Program-made: the position numbers and the translations under genes | Shown here: piece by piece, positions 11,880 through 24,429 of the stretch | Layout of the letters: every line of letters starts with the position of its first letter | Position numbering within the stretch: position 1 is the stretch's first letter | Source: Rhizomys pruinosus | Taxonomy: Eukaryota > Chordata > Mammalia > Rodentia > Spalacidae | Reading direction: 5' to 3' | Assembly: GCA_009823505.1 (NCBI GenBank) | Contig: VZQC01007129.1 | Location: 1,194,800 to 1,258,799 of the forward strand | Length of the DNA stretch: 64,000 bases | The notes under the pieces: generated by a model | Told to the model about the DNA's origin: nothing | What the model saw: the letters and a program-made list of their open reading frames with translations, nothing else | Database searches by the model: none

Positions 11880-13335
11880 ACATTTCTTTCCATACTTTGG
11901 AGGCTCTGAATTTTTTTCTAGGCCCCATTTATCTTTTTTTGATGTGTAGTTTTTAATGAGTTTTTGTGCATTTCATACAAAACACCTTAATCATCTTTAT
12001 ATCCCCTTGGCCGACCCCCCCCCCCATACCCCACCTCTCCACATTTCATGCAGTGTGTTGTCTGTGCTAAGGTCTATTGAGTCAAGTTAGTGTACCCAGA
12101 TGTTCCTCAGTGCAAACTCATCTACTGGGGTCTAATCAGCCTATTTAGAGTCACTCCCTTAAAAAAGATCAACTCTCCCTCACCCAGCCCAGCAGTGATC
12201 AGCTGCCAATAGTTCTTTGGCTAATGTTGGGGTCTGCCCCATTTCCCCCATTCTATGCTGTGTGTGTGTGTGTGTGTGTGTGTTTGAGTTTGCATGGGTC
12301 TTGTTCATGCTGACCCCATTGCTGTAGGTTCATTTGAGCAAGGTCCCAGGAGCCTGTTTCCATGGTCATGTACCTCCTCCTCTGGCTCTTATAATCTTTC
12401 TGCTCCCTCTTCTGAAATGTCCCTGAGCTCTGGGTGGGTGGAGTTTAACACAGGAGTCCTGTCCAAGGACCCGCACTCTGTAGACTCTTATTCTCTATGC
12501 TTTGGCCATTTGTGATCTTTTGTGTTCCTGGTCCTCTGTTGCATGAAGGAGCTTCATTGATGAGAACTGAGAGATTCATTAATGTTCTCTTTACTCTTGT
12601 TCTGCATTCCATGAGCTTCAGGTGTAGAAGTTATATTGTTGATGTGTCATATAGGTTTGGGCAATTCACAGACAATCTCTGTGTGTTGTGGAACTCTGTA
12701 ATAATCTCTGTTGCAAAAGAAGCTTTTTTGATGAGGGGGGACTAGGATCCCTATCTGAAAATATAAGGATCCATATTTTGCACATAGCAAGAAATTATCT
12801 TTATCTAGGGATGTGACAGCCTTAAGGTTCTTTTTTTAAGATCTATGGCTTCTCCAGCCATGTGTATTTGGCTATGTTTATAGTACCACACATTATTTTC
12901 CTCACTGAGTGGTCTTTAAGTCCACTTAGGTAGCTGTTGGTGACCACTAAGATAAAAGTGCCATTATTGTACTAATGTCCTATGCTGTGATGGTCATTGA
13001 TATGATTTTTAAGCCTTAAAGCTGATGTTGGACCACTGATTGATGTTCTCCCTTAGCATCTTGCATAGTGTTCTCCAAAGTTATCAGAGCTAGCCTTCAG
13101 AGAAACTTGTTCCAAATCATATGTCTGAAGTATGTCCTGTCTTGAGCAGTATGGTATTACCTTCAAGTTCTGAGAGACAATCAAGGACTGTTGTAATAGC
13201 CTGTGTAATCTTGGGAGTCTCTTGGATCACCTTGCCCAACAACTCAAAGGAAGGTTTCTCCTGTCTGTCACTGTTTCTTGTTATGTAGCCTTCAGCTATC
13301 CACATGGACTCATGTAGAGATATTGTATGTGAAAT
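11880..13335 (-). mobile_element. L1 3' UTR region, Lx-type, decayed
   Basis: Landmarks of a rodent Lx-type L1 3' UTR appear in reverse order and orientation: CCCCTTGGCCGACC near 12004, CAGCAGTGATCAGCTGCCAATAG (12191-12213), a (GT)n run at 12260-12284, and CACTAAGATAAAAGTGCC near 12945 followed by CTTGCATAG and GAGTCTCTTGGATCACC. No coding frame survives. The subfamily cannot be fixed by eye. Confidence 0.6.
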
Positions 13336-13369
13336 TTGTAAGTTTTTTTAGACTAATATGATTCTGTTT

Positions 13370-13596
13370 TTTTCTTTCTTTATTATTTTTTATGTGTATG
13401 AATGAGTGTACTGTCTGCATGCAGGTCTGTGCACCCATGTCGTGCAATGCCGTGGAGGTCAGAAGAGGGCGTTGTATTCCCCTGGAACTGGAGTTAAAGA
13501 CAGTTCTTAGCCGCCATGTGGGTGCTGGGAATGGAACTCGGGTCCTGTGCAAGAGCAGTTGGTGCTCTTAACTGCTGAGCCAACTCTCCTGCCCCA
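13370..13596 (-). mobile_element. B2 SINE
   Basis: Reverse B2 with T-rich tail, GTACTGTCTGCATGCAGG, CGTGCAATGCCGTGGAGG and the head GCTGAGCCAACTCTCCTGCC. Well preserved. Confidence 0.93.
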
Positions 13597-13619
13597 TTGT
13601 TCTTGTGCACGCTCCTGTC

Positions 13620-15998
13620 TAACCCTCCCCCTGTGCCGTCTCTATTTAGAGTATCCGGTTTTCCCCACTTCTTTTTCGACAATGGCTGTTTCTCATGTTC
13701 CCACCTGTCTCGTGCTCCGTTTTCTTTTCATCGCTCTAGTTCCTTATGTGACTGTCCCTCTCCCCTCCCATTTCTCCCTTAGGAAAACCTGTCTCCCACT
13801 GTCATTCTGTCTCAGGTGCTTTTCTTTCCCTCTGCTTCCCTGGTTCCTGCATAAATTAGTATGTATACTCACATATAAGGATTTGTTGCTAGAATCCACA
13901 AATGAGGGACAACATATGTTATTTGTATTTCTGAGTCTGTGTTCTTAGGATAACAGTCTCTAGTTCTATCCATTTACCTGAAAAATTTCATGATTTCATC
14001 TTTCTTTATGGCTGAGTAGAACTCCATTATGTAAATGTTCCACATTTTCATTATCCACTCCTCAGTTATTGTGAAAAGAGCAGAAACAAACGTGGATGTC
14101 CAAGTGTCTCTGCAATAAGATGAGTCCTTTGGGTATATGCTAGAGAGTGGTATAACCAGGTCATATGGTAGGTTCACTTTTAGTGTTTTCAGAGTTCTCC
14201 ACACTGCTTTCCATAATAGCTGTGTAAGCTTACCACCCACCAGCAGTGAATGAGCCTCGCCTTTCCCCACATCCTCTCCAGCATTTGGTATCATTTGTTC
14301 TCTTGATCTTAACCAGTCTGACTAGGGCAAGATGAAATGTTAAAGTGGTTTTGATTTGTATTTCCCTAATTACAAGGATGTTGAACACTTTTTAAGGTGT
14401 TTCTTAGCCAACTTTATTTCTTCTTTTGAGAACTCTTTGTTCAAATCCATAGCCCATCTTTTAACAAGGCATTCATTTTCTGGATTCTTTGGATTTTTTT
14501 GTTGTTTTTTTTTTTTAGTTCTTTATATATTCTGGATATTATTCCTCTGTTAGATGTGTAGCTGGTGAAGATTTTTCTACCACTCTGTGGGTTTTCTCTT
14601 TACTTCTGGATTGTTTCTTTTGTTATGCAGAAGCTTTCTAGTTTAATGAGATCCCACTTACTGATTATTGACCTTAATTCCTGAGCAACTGATGTCTGAT
14701 TTAGAAAGTCCTTTCCTGCACCTATATTTTGTAGGGTACTGCCTATGTTTTCTTCTAACAATTTCAGAATTTCAGGTTTTATATTGAGGTTTTTGATCCA
14801 TGTGGAGTTGATTTCTGTGCAGGGTGAAAGATAATGATCTAGTCTCTTCTACAGGTGGAGATCTTCTTTCCCCAGCACCATGTGCTGAAGATGCTCTTTC
14901 CTCCACTGTGTGTTCTTCACATAGTTCTCAGATATTGGGTGGCTGAAATTGCATGTACTCATGTTTGGGTCTTCATTTGTGTTCCATTGATCTATGTGTC
15001 TGTTTTGTTCCAGTCCCATGCTTTTTTATTACTATAGCTTTGTAGTATACTTTGAGATCTGGTATGGTAATCCCCCAGCATTGCTCTTTGTGCTCAGGAT
15101 TGCTTTGGCTATCTGGGCCCTTTTTTGATTCCATATAAATTTTAAGACTGTTTTTCTAATTCTGTGAAGAATATCATGGAGGTTTTGAGTGGCATTGCAT
15201 TGAATCTGCAGATCGCTTTTAGTAAGATGGTCATTTTCACATTAATTCTTTCAATCCATGACCATGGGAAGTCTTTCCATCTCCTGGTGTGTTCCTCAAT
15301 CTCTTTCTTCAAAGATTTAGAAATTTCATCGTAGAGATCTTTTAGTGTCTTTGGGAAAGTTTATTCCTAGCTATTTAATTTTTTGAGGTTATTGTGAATG
15401 GGAAGGTTTCCATGTACTCTTTCTCTGTTATTGGTATATAGAAAGGCTAGTGAGTTTTGTAAATAGATTTTATAACCTGACACTTAGCTAAAAGTGTTAA
15501 TCATTTTGAGAAGTTTTCTGATGGAATTTTAGGATCTCTCACATAAATATCATATCATATCATCTGCAAATAGGGATAACTTGACTTCTGATGGGGCCCA
15601 CCCGGCCAGCCAGGTCAAGATGGCGCTAAGAGGAGGTAGAGGAGGAGGGACCCAGGTTGTTTCCCAAAACCTCTGGTTGGGAAAAGATAAGGAAAAGCGG
15701 CATGAGTTACAATTGTCAGCCGTGTATGCCAATAACATTGGTCATTTGCTTTTGCACCTAAATGCCTTTTGTGGCTGTTTTGTATATAAGTCACTGCCCT
15801 GCTTGCAATAAAGTGAGAACCTGCTTGACTGGACTCCCCGCTGCGTCTGAGTGTCTCAGGGAGCTAAGGAGGCTGGGGAACAGGCAAGCCCCACACTGAC
15901 CTTTCCTCAGCCCAGTCGGTTCCAGGACATGACCCTACTAAGACCCGACAACTTCTTTTCCAATTAATACTCCTTTAATTTCCTCCTCTTGTCTTATC
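13620..15998 (-). mobile_element. L1 fragment: ORF2 and 3' UTR, interrupted by a solo LTR
   Basis: Reverse-oriented L1. The 3' UTR and ORF2 C-terminus lie at 13620-14400, where the 13974-14294 frame holds AGEDVGKGEAHSLL. ORF2 continues to the reverse-transcriptase active-site region at 15550-15590, where the minus strand reads LSLFADDMI. A 362-bp solo LTR (15589-15950) splits ORF2 just upstream of that motif, and L1 resumes for about 45 bp from 15951. Many frameshifts are present. This element is the left part of the segment repeated at 24430-32997. Confidence 0.9.
15589..15950 (+). mobile_element. Solo LTR inserted in L1
   Basis: 362 bp, TG...CA bounded (TGATGGGGCC at the start, AGACCCGACA at the end), with a perfect 5-bp target duplication ACTTC at 15584-15588 and 15951-15955. 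It contains a TATA box (TGTATATAAG at 15781) and an AATAAA signal at 15807-15812, so it is in plus orientation. The family is not recognised: the 5-bp duplication suits class III or some class II elements. No internal sequence remains. Confidence 0.85.
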
Positions 15999-16269
15999 TT
16001 TGTGGACATTTGAAATAAAGCTTATAGTGTCTGATGAGTAAAGGGGCCCTGGCAGCAGGGGGTACCTTGTCCACTGCCTGTCCCTAGAAGCAGAGTTTTG
16101 TGCAGGTGTTAACATGCCAAAAAGATCTTCCATGTCTGCAGGACAATAAACTATAACCTTGGGTGTTATCTTTCTTCCTGAACAGAAATCATGTCCTTCT
16201 TTCCTGGGCCCAAAAAAGAACATTTACAACTTATCAGTATTTATTTTATTTTTATTTTTATTTTTTATT

Positions 16270-16424
16270 TATTTATTTTTTGGTCTTTTCGAGACAGGGT
16301 CTCCCATAGCCCCAGCTGTCCTGGAACTCACTCTGTAGACCAGGCTGTCCTTGAACTCACAAAGATCCACCTGCCTCTGCCTCCCAAGTGCTAGGATTAA
16401 AGTCGTGTGCCACCATGCCCAGCT
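16270..16424 (-). mobile_element. B1 SINE
   Basis: Reverse B1: T-rich stretch, GAGACAGGGTCTCCCATAG, CTCTGTAGACCAGGCTG, CTCCCAAGTGCTAGGATTAA, CACCATGCCCAGC. Complete. Confidence 0.92.
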
Positions 16425-16580
16425 TTTATTTTTATTTTTTATGTGTATGAGTGTACTGCCTGCATGTATAAGTGCACCTTTGTTATGCAATGCCTGCAGA
16501 GGTCAGAATAAGGTATTAGATCCCCTAGAACTGGAGACATGGACAGTTGTTAGGTGCCATGTGAGTGCTGGGAACCAAAC
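16425..16580 (-). mobile_element. B2 SINE, head truncated
   Basis: Reverse B2 tail and body (TATGAGTGTACTGCCTGCATG, GCAGAGGTCAGAATAAGG, GAGTGCTGGGAACCAAACCC). The tRNA-like head is missing where ERV-flanking sequence begins. Confidence 0.85.
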
Positions 16581-17210
<630 letters not shown>

Positions 17211-20200
17211 TTATAATCCACATTTCTGCAACTGGTCCCATGGCCTCAGCTGATATTTATGACTACCTTCTTCTATTGCCCATTCTGTATTTCCTCTACC
17301 ATCAGCAAGCACCTCTGTAGGTCTTGGCTTGTTCCCTGGAGGAGTGACCCATACATTCATCCCTGGAGGGTCTGGGCCATTTACTGTCCTGTCTTGTTTG
17401 GGTTGTTGGAGTTTCCCATTGACCTTAATCATAGGACATGGTAGCACCAGAAGGCGCTCTACAGCATCTCCTGCCTTCCAGACATAATCTTCCTTGCCCC
17501 CATTGTGGAGAAAAAGTTCAATTTCCCCCTGGTAGGCTGGATCAATCACTCCTCCTACTACTGTTATTCCTTCCTTATCCTGTTGGCTTAAGGGCAGTAG
17601 AAGCCCAAAGTGGCCAGGGGGAAGTCTTAGCTTCCAGTTCAATAGAACGTCTGTTGTATCTCCTGGAAAAAGCACTCCCCCCATTGGAGCCAAAATTTCT
17701 AGACCAGCAGAATGCAAGGTCATGGGTACAGGAAGCAAAAATTTTCCTACTGGGTCACTAGGGGTGATAGTGAGTGGAATCACTCCCACTTCCACCCCTT
17801 GGTTCCTGGACCCATGAATTCTGGCTATAGGAGAAACAGTACCATATAGTGGGCGCTGATTCAAAGCATATACTGCTTGCTGGAGAACCTTGCCCCAGCC
17901 CTCCAGGGTATTGCTACCTAATTGGCGCTGTAACTGTGTCTTCAAGAGGCCATTCCATCGTTCTATCAAGCCAGCTGCTTCTGGGTGGTGGGGAACATGG
18001 TAAGACCAGTGGATACCATGACCATGGGCCCACAGTCGCACTTCTTTGGCTGTGAAGTGAGTTCCTTGATCAGAAGCAATGCTGTGAGGAATACCATGAC
18101 GGTGGATAAGGCATTCCGTAAGTCCCTGGATGGTAGTTTTGGCAGAAGCATTACGTGCAGGAAAGGCAAATCCATAACCAGAATAAGTATCTATTCCTGT
18201 AAGAACAAAACGCTGTCCCCTCCATGATGGAAGTGGTCCAATGTAGTCAACCTGCCACCAGGTTGCTGGCTGGTCACCCCGGGGAATAGCACCATATCGG
18301 GGGCTCAATGTTGGTCTCTGCTGTTGGCAAATCTGGCACTCGGCAGCAGCTGTAGCCAGATCAGCCTTAGTGAGTGGGAGTCCATGCTGTTGAGCCCATG
18401 CATAACCTCCATCTCTGCCACCATGACCACTTTGTTCATGGGCCCATTGAGCAACAACAGGGATAGCTGGAGAAAGAGGCTGACAATCCACAGAACGAGT
18501 CATCCGATCTACTTGATTATTAAACTCATCCTCTGCTGAGATCACCTTTTGATGAGCATTTACATGAGACACAAGTATCTTCACATCCTTTGACCATTCA
18601 GAGAGCTCTATCCACATACTTCTTCCCCAAATGTCTTTCTCACCAATTTTCCAGTCATGCTCCTTCCAAGTCCCTGACCATCCAGCCAAACCATTGGCTA
18701 CAGCCCATGAATCAGTATATAATCGAACCTCTGGCCATTTCTCCTTCCAGGCAAAATGCACAACCATGTGCACTGCCCGAAGTTCTGCCCACTGTGAAGA
18801 CTTTCCTTCACCAGTGTCCTTTAGGGTTGTTTCAGAAATTGGCTGTAATGCTGCAGCTGTCCACCTCTGGGTGGTGCCTGCATAGCGTGCAGAACCATCA
18901 GTAAACCAGGCCCTAGTCTTCTCTTCCTCAGTCAACTGATCATAGGGCAAACCCCATGAAGCCATAGGTGCATGCTTAAGCCCAGGAGACATTGTAACAG
19001 GAGTGGGAACCATAGGCATTTGGGCAACTTCTTCATGTAGCTTGCTTGTGCCCTCAGGGCCTGCCCGGGCCCTGTCCCGTATGTACCACTTCCATTTGAC
19101 AATGGACTGTTGCTGTGCACGTCCTACTTTATGGTCTGGTGGGTCAGATAACACCCAGCTCATGATGGGCAGCTCAGGTCGCATGGTGACTTGGTGGCCC
19201 ATTGTCAAACGTTCAGTTTCCACTAAGGCCCAATAGCAGGCTAAGAGCTGTCTCTCAAAAGGAGAATAGTTGTTTGCAGATGAAGGTAGAGCCTTGCTCC
19301 AAAATCCCAAGGGCCTCCGCTGTGATTCCCCTATGGGAGCCTGCCACAGACTCCAGACAGCATCTCTATCTGCCACTGATACCTCAAGCACCATTGGGTC
19401 TGCTGGATCATATGGCCCTAGGGGCAGAGCAGCCTGCACTGCAGCCTGGACCTGTTGAAGAGCCTTTTCCTGTTCCAAGCCCCACTCAAAGTTTGCTGCC
19501 TTACGAGTCACCTGATATATGGGTCGTAGTAACACACCCAGATGAGGAATGTGCTGCCTCCAGAATCCAAAAAGACCCACCAGACGTTGTGCTTCTTTCT
19601 TGGTGGAGGGAGGGGCCAGGTGCAACAACTTATTCTTTACCTTAGAAGGAATGTCTCTGCATGCTCCACACCACTGAACTCCTAGAAACTTCACCGAGGT
19701 AGATGGCCCTTGAATTTTAGTTGGATTTATTTCCCATCCTCTCATGCGCATATGCTTTACCAACAAGTCTAGACTAGCTGCTACCTCCTGTTCACTGGGT
19801 CCAATCAACATAACATCATCAATATAGTGGACCAGTGTGATATTTTGTGGAAGAGTCAGGCGATCAAGATCCCTTCTAACTAAGTTATGGCACAACGCTG
19901 GAGAGTTAACATACCCCTGAGGTAAGACAGTAAAGGTATACTGTTGGCCTTGCCAGCTGAAAGCAAATTGCTTCTGGTGGTCCTTATGAACCGGTATTGA
20001 GAAAAAAGCATTGGCCAGATCAATAGCTGCATACCAGGTACCAGGAGACATATTAATCTGCTCGAGTAAGGACACCACATCTGGTACAGCGGCTGCAATT
20101 GGTGTCACTACTTGGTTGAGTTTTCGATAGTCAACTGTCATTCTCCATGATCCATCTGTCTTTTGCACAGGCCAAATTGGAGAGTTAAATGGAGATGTGG

Positions 20201-20741
20201 TAGGAATCACCACCCCTGCATCTTTCAAATCCTTGATAGTGGCATTAATCTCCGCAATCCCTCCAGGGATACGATACTGTTTTTGGTTCACTATTTTCCC
20301 TGGTAGAGGCAACACCAATGGTTTCCATTTGGCCTTTCCAACCATAATAGCCCTCACTCCACAGATCAGGGAACCAATGTGGGGATTCTGCCAATTTCTA
20401 ATTATATCTATCCCAATTATACATTCTGGGACTGGGGAAATAACTACGGGATGCGTTCTGGGACCCACTGGGCCCACCGTGAGTCGGACTTCAGCCAAAA
20501 CTCCATTTATCACCTGACCTCCATAGGCCCCTACTTTAACCGGAGGGCCACAATGCTTTTTAGGGTCTCCTGGGATCAGTGTCAACTCAGAACCAGTATC
20601 CAATAGGCCTCGAAAAGTCTGATTATTTCCTTTTCCCCAGTGTACAGTTACCCTAGTAAAAGGCCTCAGGTCCCTCTGGGGAAGGACAGGAGGAAGGCAA
20701 ACAGCATAACTCTTTGGTATTGTGACAAGGTCCTTCCTCAC
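17211..20741 (-). CDS. pol: ERVL-type pol polyprotein (PR-RT-RH-IN-dUTPase), uninterrupted
   Basis: A 1176-codon frame with no stop. Domains in order: aspartic protease with [12 protein letters not shown] (DTG at 48-50); reverse transcriptase with YIDDVMLIG (YIDD 306-309); RNase H with [10 protein letters not shown] (about 613-622) and [11 protein letters not shown] (about 674-684); integrase with an HHCC zinc finger (H768, H773, C802, C805) and DDE residues D832 ([10 protein letters not shown]), D891 (SDQGTHF) and E927 (GLIERWNG); then a C-terminal dUTPase-like domain (about 1010-1103) with [11 protein letters not shown] at 1063-1073. A dUTPase placed after integrase, with no env, is the known arrangement of the ERVL/MuERV-L class. 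The dUTPase stretch LLPLSQQDK lacks the usual PRS-type motif 2, so activity is doubtful. The listed start is a GTG. The true frame continues upstream in phase with gag after an in-frame TGA at 20760-20762, suggesting readthrough expression. Frame integrity suggests a relatively recent insertion, despite gag frameshifts. Confidence 0.95.
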   Translation of the reverse strand: MRKDLVTIPKSYAVCLPPVLPQRDLRPFTRVTVHWGKGNNQTFRGLLDTGSELTLIPGDPKKHCGPPVKVGAYGGQVINGVLAEVRLTVGPVGPRTHPVVISPVPECIIGIDIIRNWQNPHIGSLICGVRAIMVGKAKWKPLVLPLPGKIVNQKQYRIPGGIAEINATIKDLKDAGVVIPTTSPFNSPIWPVQKTDGSWRMTVDYRKLNQVVTPIAAAVPDVVSLLEQINMSPGTWYAAIDLANAFFSIPVHKDHQKQFAFSWQGQQYTFTVLPQGYVNSPALCHNLVRRDLDRLTLPQNITLVHYIDDVMLIGPSEQEVAASLDLLVKHMRMRGWEINPTKIQGPSTSVKFLGVQWCGACRDIPSKVKNKLLHLAPPSTKKEAQRLVGLFGFWRQHIPHLGVLLRPIYQVTRKAANFEWGLEQEKALQQVQAAVQAALPLGPYDPADPMVLEVSVADRDAVWSLWQAPIGESQRRPLGFWSKALPSSANNYSPFERQLLACYWALVETERLTMGHQVTMRPELPIMSWVLSDPPDHKVGRAQQQSIVKWKWYIRDRARAGPEGTSKLHEEVAQMPMVPTPVTMSPGLKHAPMASWGLPYDQLTEEEKTRAWFTDGSARYAGTTQRWTAAALQPISETTLKDTGEGKSSQWAELRAVHMVVHFAWKEKWPEVRLYTDSWAVANGLAGWSGTWKEHDWKIGEKDIWGRSMWIELSEWSKDVKILVSHVNAHQKVISAEDEFNNQVDRMTRSVDCQPLSPAIPVVAQWAHEQSGHGGRDGGYAWAQQHGLPLTKADLATAAAECQICQQQRPTLSPRYGAIPRGDQPATWWQVDYIGPLPSWRGQRFVLTGIDTYSGYGFAFPARNASAKTTIQGLTECLIHRHGIPHSIASDQGTHFTAKEVRLWAHGHGIHWSYHVPHHPEAAGLIERWNGLLKTQLQRQLGSNTLEGWGKVLQQAVYALNQRPLYGTVSPIARIHGSRNQGVEVGVIPLTITPSDPVGKFLLPVPMTLHSAGLEILAPMGGVLFPGDTTDVLLNWKLRLPPGHFGLLLPLSQQDKEGITVVGGVIDPAYQGEIELFLHNGGKEDYVWKAGDAVERLLVLPCPMIKVNGKLQQPKQDRTVNGPDPPGMNVWVTPPGNKPRPTEVLADGRGNTEWAIEEGSHKYQLRPWDQLQKCGL

Positions 20742-20762
20742 TGGAACCCGGCCACCCCTTCA
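20742..20762 (-). promoter_or_regulatory. Gag-pol junction: in-frame TGA
   Basis: The gag frame ends with TGA at 20760-20762 (minus strand). The next six codons to the listed pol start at 20741 are open and in the same phase. Gag and pol are therefore separated by a single stop, as in retroviruses that use stop-codon readthrough, rather than by a frameshift. Whether readthrough really happens is inference. Confidence 0.7.
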
Positions 20763-21629
20763 TTCAAGGGGTTCTGGGTCTGTGAACTGTCTCAAGTCTG
20801 GAAACCGGTCAACTGGGCGGGATTCGCTACTCCTAAAATCAAATGTTGACTTCCTGTCATTCGTTCTAGAGCTTTTCTGCTTATACAGATCAAATAAAAA
20901 CTTAGTAGGCTTCTTATGTATTTGGTTCCTGGGAACACCATGATTAATTAGCCAGTTCCAAAGATCATTTCGGGTCATGCCATTATAGGTATTGTTTTGC
21001 CTTTGCCACCCATTATGATAATTACTGTAACTACGCTCATCTGGCCTTCTGCGATTCAGTGCTGCCACCTGACGCCTACCCTGAGGTCCTGTTAGACCTA
21101 CTACGTGTACATTTAATTTATGCAAACGAGCCACAACTTCTCTAACTGTAAGATCTGGCATAAGAAATAGAGCAAAAACAAAGCTCTTCAAATGTTCTGG
21201 TGTCTCTCTCAGTACTTTCCATCTTATAAATTCAGTGAGTGGCATGTCCTCTGGGTCCTCATATTGTGGAGAATGTGGTTTTACACTTCGAATCCACTCG
21301 AGCATGCCCATCTGCCTGACCCTCACAATCCCTTCACCAATACTAAGCCAAGGAATATCAGGCATCTCTAACTCGCTGTTAGTAGGCCATGTTTTAATAA
21401 ATACATTTGCCAACCATTCAAATAAACTTTTAACACCTTTTTTAACTGCTTGAGCTTTCATGTTAAACCTAGAATCTCTACTCAGTGGGCTCATATTGAT
21501 AAACTCAGTGTGATCCAATTTTATATTCCTTCCACCATTATTCCACACATATTCCTTAGGCTTTTGCCGGAATGAATCAGCAAACTCATTAATTTCTTTA
21601 GTGGTGTAGTGCACCTCCTCGTGGACCAC
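20760..21629 (-). pseudogene. gag: ERVL gag, capsid and C-terminal part
   Basis: A 289-codon frame continuing from the N-terminal gag piece by a one-base frame change near 21630. It starts at a GTG, so the listed start is only the frame boundary. It contains the capsid-like region (FIKTWPTNSELEMPDIPW, residues about 78-95; SLFEWLANV before it) and a basic, Asn/Arg-rich C-terminal part without a clear CCHC knuckle. Gag is the structural polyprotein of the particle. Pol follows in the same phase after TGA. The frameshift with 21635-22147 means a full Gag cannot be made from this copy without correction. Identification rests on position next to ERVL pol and remembered MERVL-like composition. Confidence 0.8.
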
Positions 21630-21634
21630 ACTTT

Positions 21635-22262
21635 CTATCTCACCTTAGGGGCTTGCTTAGCTTTCAATCTGGTTATAGGTCTAGAGGCAACAATTGTTGG
21701 GCCCTGAGGGACATTAGCTCCCACTGGGAGGGGGAGATTAGTTTCCTCAGGCAAGGGTGGGGAGGAGGGATCTGCAGGGTATGGATTCTCTGCTGAGGGT
21801 GGGGAGATTAATTCCTCAGATAAAGAAAATCCCTCAGAATCCGAGGGTTCAAAATCCTCATCATCATGGTTCTCCCACACATCTCCATCCCAAGTTTCAG
21901 GGTTCCGCCCTTTCCCCACCAGTGCTCTCACTTTAACTGCTGACACTCTTCGTGGCTGGGAATTAAATTTGCATTGTAAATCAGCCAAACGTATAATAAG
22001 GGCTCCAGCTTGATTTTCTGCCTCTTTAGCTCTTTGGCTGCTGGAGAGAAGATTCTCTTCCAGAGCACACTTGGAAACCTTTAAACTGTTGTTTCGAATC
22101 TGGAGCTGATCATTTTTATCACTGAGCTCCTTATTTTCCTCTATCACTATCCAGAGATGCTAGGAGCAACCAGGCAACATCGTTATTTTCCTTATTTTTC
22201 TGCAATTTCTCAAATGTTTTATATATAGAGTCACTAAATTCCTTGCTCCTCACAAGAGTTAT
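21635..22262 (-). pseudogene. gag: ERVL gag N-terminal part, frameshifted
   Basis: The 21635-22147 frame (170 codons) has a coiled-coil-like start (ENKELSDKNDQLQIRNNSLK), then an acidic, proline-rich linker. Upstream, a different frame at about 22155-22262 reads EFSDSIYKTFEKLQ and leads into the same region, so at least one more frameshift separates it. With the change near 21630 this makes gag broken at two points. Stops: TAG after the 21635 frame, TAA in the upstream frame. The real start codon is not identified. Confidence 0.7.
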
Positions 22263-22442
22263 GTGAGTCAAATGGATCTACTTCATAATTACATCAAATA
22301 GTCTGCACCAAGGATTATCATTCCTCTTCATGCCACCAGGAAAGCCTTTAGTAATTCTAGGCTTCATTGGATTGGAGAGCTGGCTCCATAAACTACCAAG
22401 CCCACTTAAGAAATTCATCCTTTCAATTCTGTTTCTCTAGAA

Positions 22443-22457
22443 CCACTCCTGGCACCA
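22443..22457 (-). promoter_or_regulatory. Primer-binding site, tRNA-Leu-like
   Basis: Minus strand TGGTGCCAGGAGTGG, five bases inside the LTR edge. It matches the 3' end of tRNA-Leu with one difference by my recollection. Leu priming is known for HERV-L/MuERV-L, supporting the class assignment. Confidence 0.75.
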
Positions 22458-22462
22458 AAATC

Positions 22463-22934
22463 TGTATTAGTCAGGGTTCTCTAAAGAAACAGAAGCAACA
22501 GGACAAATATATAACTATATACAATTTATTGATTTGCTCACGTGACAGAGCTCAAGTAGTCCAACAGTATCCTGGCTGCACTGGAGAGGCTGAGAATCCA
22601 GGGAACTGCTCAGTCCAAAAGACTGGATGTCTCAGTAGTCCCAATCTGGTGCTGAAGGCCCGGTGGATTCCAGGATATCTGCTGATCTCAGTACACGCTG
22701 GGATCCAAAGGGCTGATCACAGCAGCAAGACAAACTCACCAGTGAGAGAGAGGCAAGCTGCAGGAAAAAAGGGACCAGCTCCCTCTGCCATGGCCTTTTA
22801 TACTGCCTGCCAGCAGAAGGTAACATCCACATTTGGGGTGGTCCATCCGGGTTGAGGTGGTCCAATCTGAAGATCCTTTTTCTCATATTTGTTCCTTAGT
22901 CCAGTCAAGTTGACACCCAGGATTAACCATCACA
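22463..22934 (-). mobile_element. ERVL 5' LTR (MT2/MLT2-like)
   Basis: 472 bp. On the minus strand it starts TGTGATGGTTAATCCTGGG and ends GAACCCTGACTAATACA, the known termini of ERVL LTRs (MLT2/MT2 group). A TATAAAAGG box lies at about 22795-22803 (minus). In mice, MT2 LTRs drive early-embryo transcription. Any such role here is inference. Confidence 0.85.
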
Positions 22935-23925
22935 GCATAGAAAAGAGTTTTAATTTTAGAAAATACTGTCTTTTTTGTTGGTAAGCAGCATGGTGGCACA
23001 AATTCCTGAGTTTCTACATTTCAGAGGACAGTGCTATAGATTCCTACCTTGCCATGGGGCGGGGTGTGGTTAACTTTGTCCCGTATTGCTGTAGCTTTCT
23101 TCCCTTCTCATCCCTCCTGTCTGCACCTGCCACCCCAGACCATACCTTAGCAACTCCGAATTCTTCTCTCACCATTATGCAGTAATGCACTTTCTGATTC
23201 ATCTAGGTATTCCACAGAACAGAGGGGCAGTAGGCAGTGAAGGGGCTTCCCATGGAAAGCCAATTGGGATTGTCAGTGGCACAGTGAGAGCTCAGGAATC
23301 AATTAAGGTATGGCTGTTTGGTGCACTGAACACTTTGAAACAAAGAACATTGCAAAGCTTAAAAAGCAGCCTGGGAACCAGGTCTCACTGACACTCCTGC
23401 TCAAGCGTGGAGAGCTGCTTTCTCTGAAGTTCCATTATCTGCCTAATGACAGGTGTTCCACAGAGGAGCTAAACTGGACAGCCTTTCCCTGGGAACTTCA
23501 TCAATCAGAGATGAACTTACAGCATGGGAGACTTGTCACAGTCTGTTGCCCATTCTTCTGATACCTTCTTTGAGAAATTAAATTTTTTTTCTTAGCACAA
23601 AAGATAATGAGATTTTCTCACACAAATATCACTGCGCACATCAATGTCCCTTGTCCCCTCCTTCTGGTCCCTTTCTTCCCCTAAAATAATCCCCTTTGCT
23701 TTCTTGTGAGACAAATTTCATTACCCAAGACTTTCTATTTGTTCACCAAATAATTAATCCTCCCCATTACCTGATGACTGTGCCGCCACTGCCCCCTCTG
23801 ATCCCCAAGGATCAATTCCTTCCACATGGCTCAGAATGTTATAAAGCTTTGAATCTGGCCCTTACTTCTCATATTCTGTGAGTCTCCAGTGCTTGTACTT
23901 AAACATGGGCTGTTCTTCTCTCTAA
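22935..23925. other. No gene recognised
   Basis: Sequence beyond the ERVL 5' LTR. No SINE or coding frame recognised; short chance ORFs only. Confidence 0.5.
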
Positions 23926-23929
23926 ACCT

Positions 23930-24290
23930 GTCTACTGTCATACTACTTCTGGAAGTATACCCACAGGACTCAACCTATCCCAGAGAAACATGCAAAACCA
24001 TGTCTATTGCAGGTCTCTTCATAATAGCAAAGACCTGGAAGCAACCCAAGAGTCCTTCAACTGATGAATGGACAAAGAAAATGTGGTACATCTATACAAT
24101 ATGGAGTTCTATGCAAAGAAAGTAAAGAAAGACAACATCATGAAATTTGCAGGTAAATGGATGGAACTAGAAGCCATTATGCTAAGTGAAGTAACACAAT
24201 CCCAGAAAAACAAATGACTAATGGTATCCCTCACTTGTGGATCCAAATCCCCAGCTGTAAGGTAAACTGAGCAACATTAATGTTATATTT
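23930..24290 (+). mobile_element. L1 fragment, 3' end of ORF2
   Basis: Plus-oriented L1 ORF2 end: GAAGTATACCCACAGGACTC, then AGACCTGGAAGCAACCCAAG, AACTGATGAATGGACAAAG, TATGGAGTTCTATGCAAAG. The 23889-24125 frame holds YPQDSTYPRETCKTM. It ends near a T-run at 24293-24312 that precedes the duplicated segment. Confidence 0.88.
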
Positions 24291-24429
24291 CCTTTTTTTT
24301 TTTTTTTTTTTTCTCTCATGTTTTTGTGCCTCTTCTTAATTCTATCTCTGGTGTCCTTGCCTCTCGATGCTTCCAACTCTATGTCCGCACATAATTTGAT
24401 CGGGCCATCGCTCCTTGTCTGTAGTCAGC

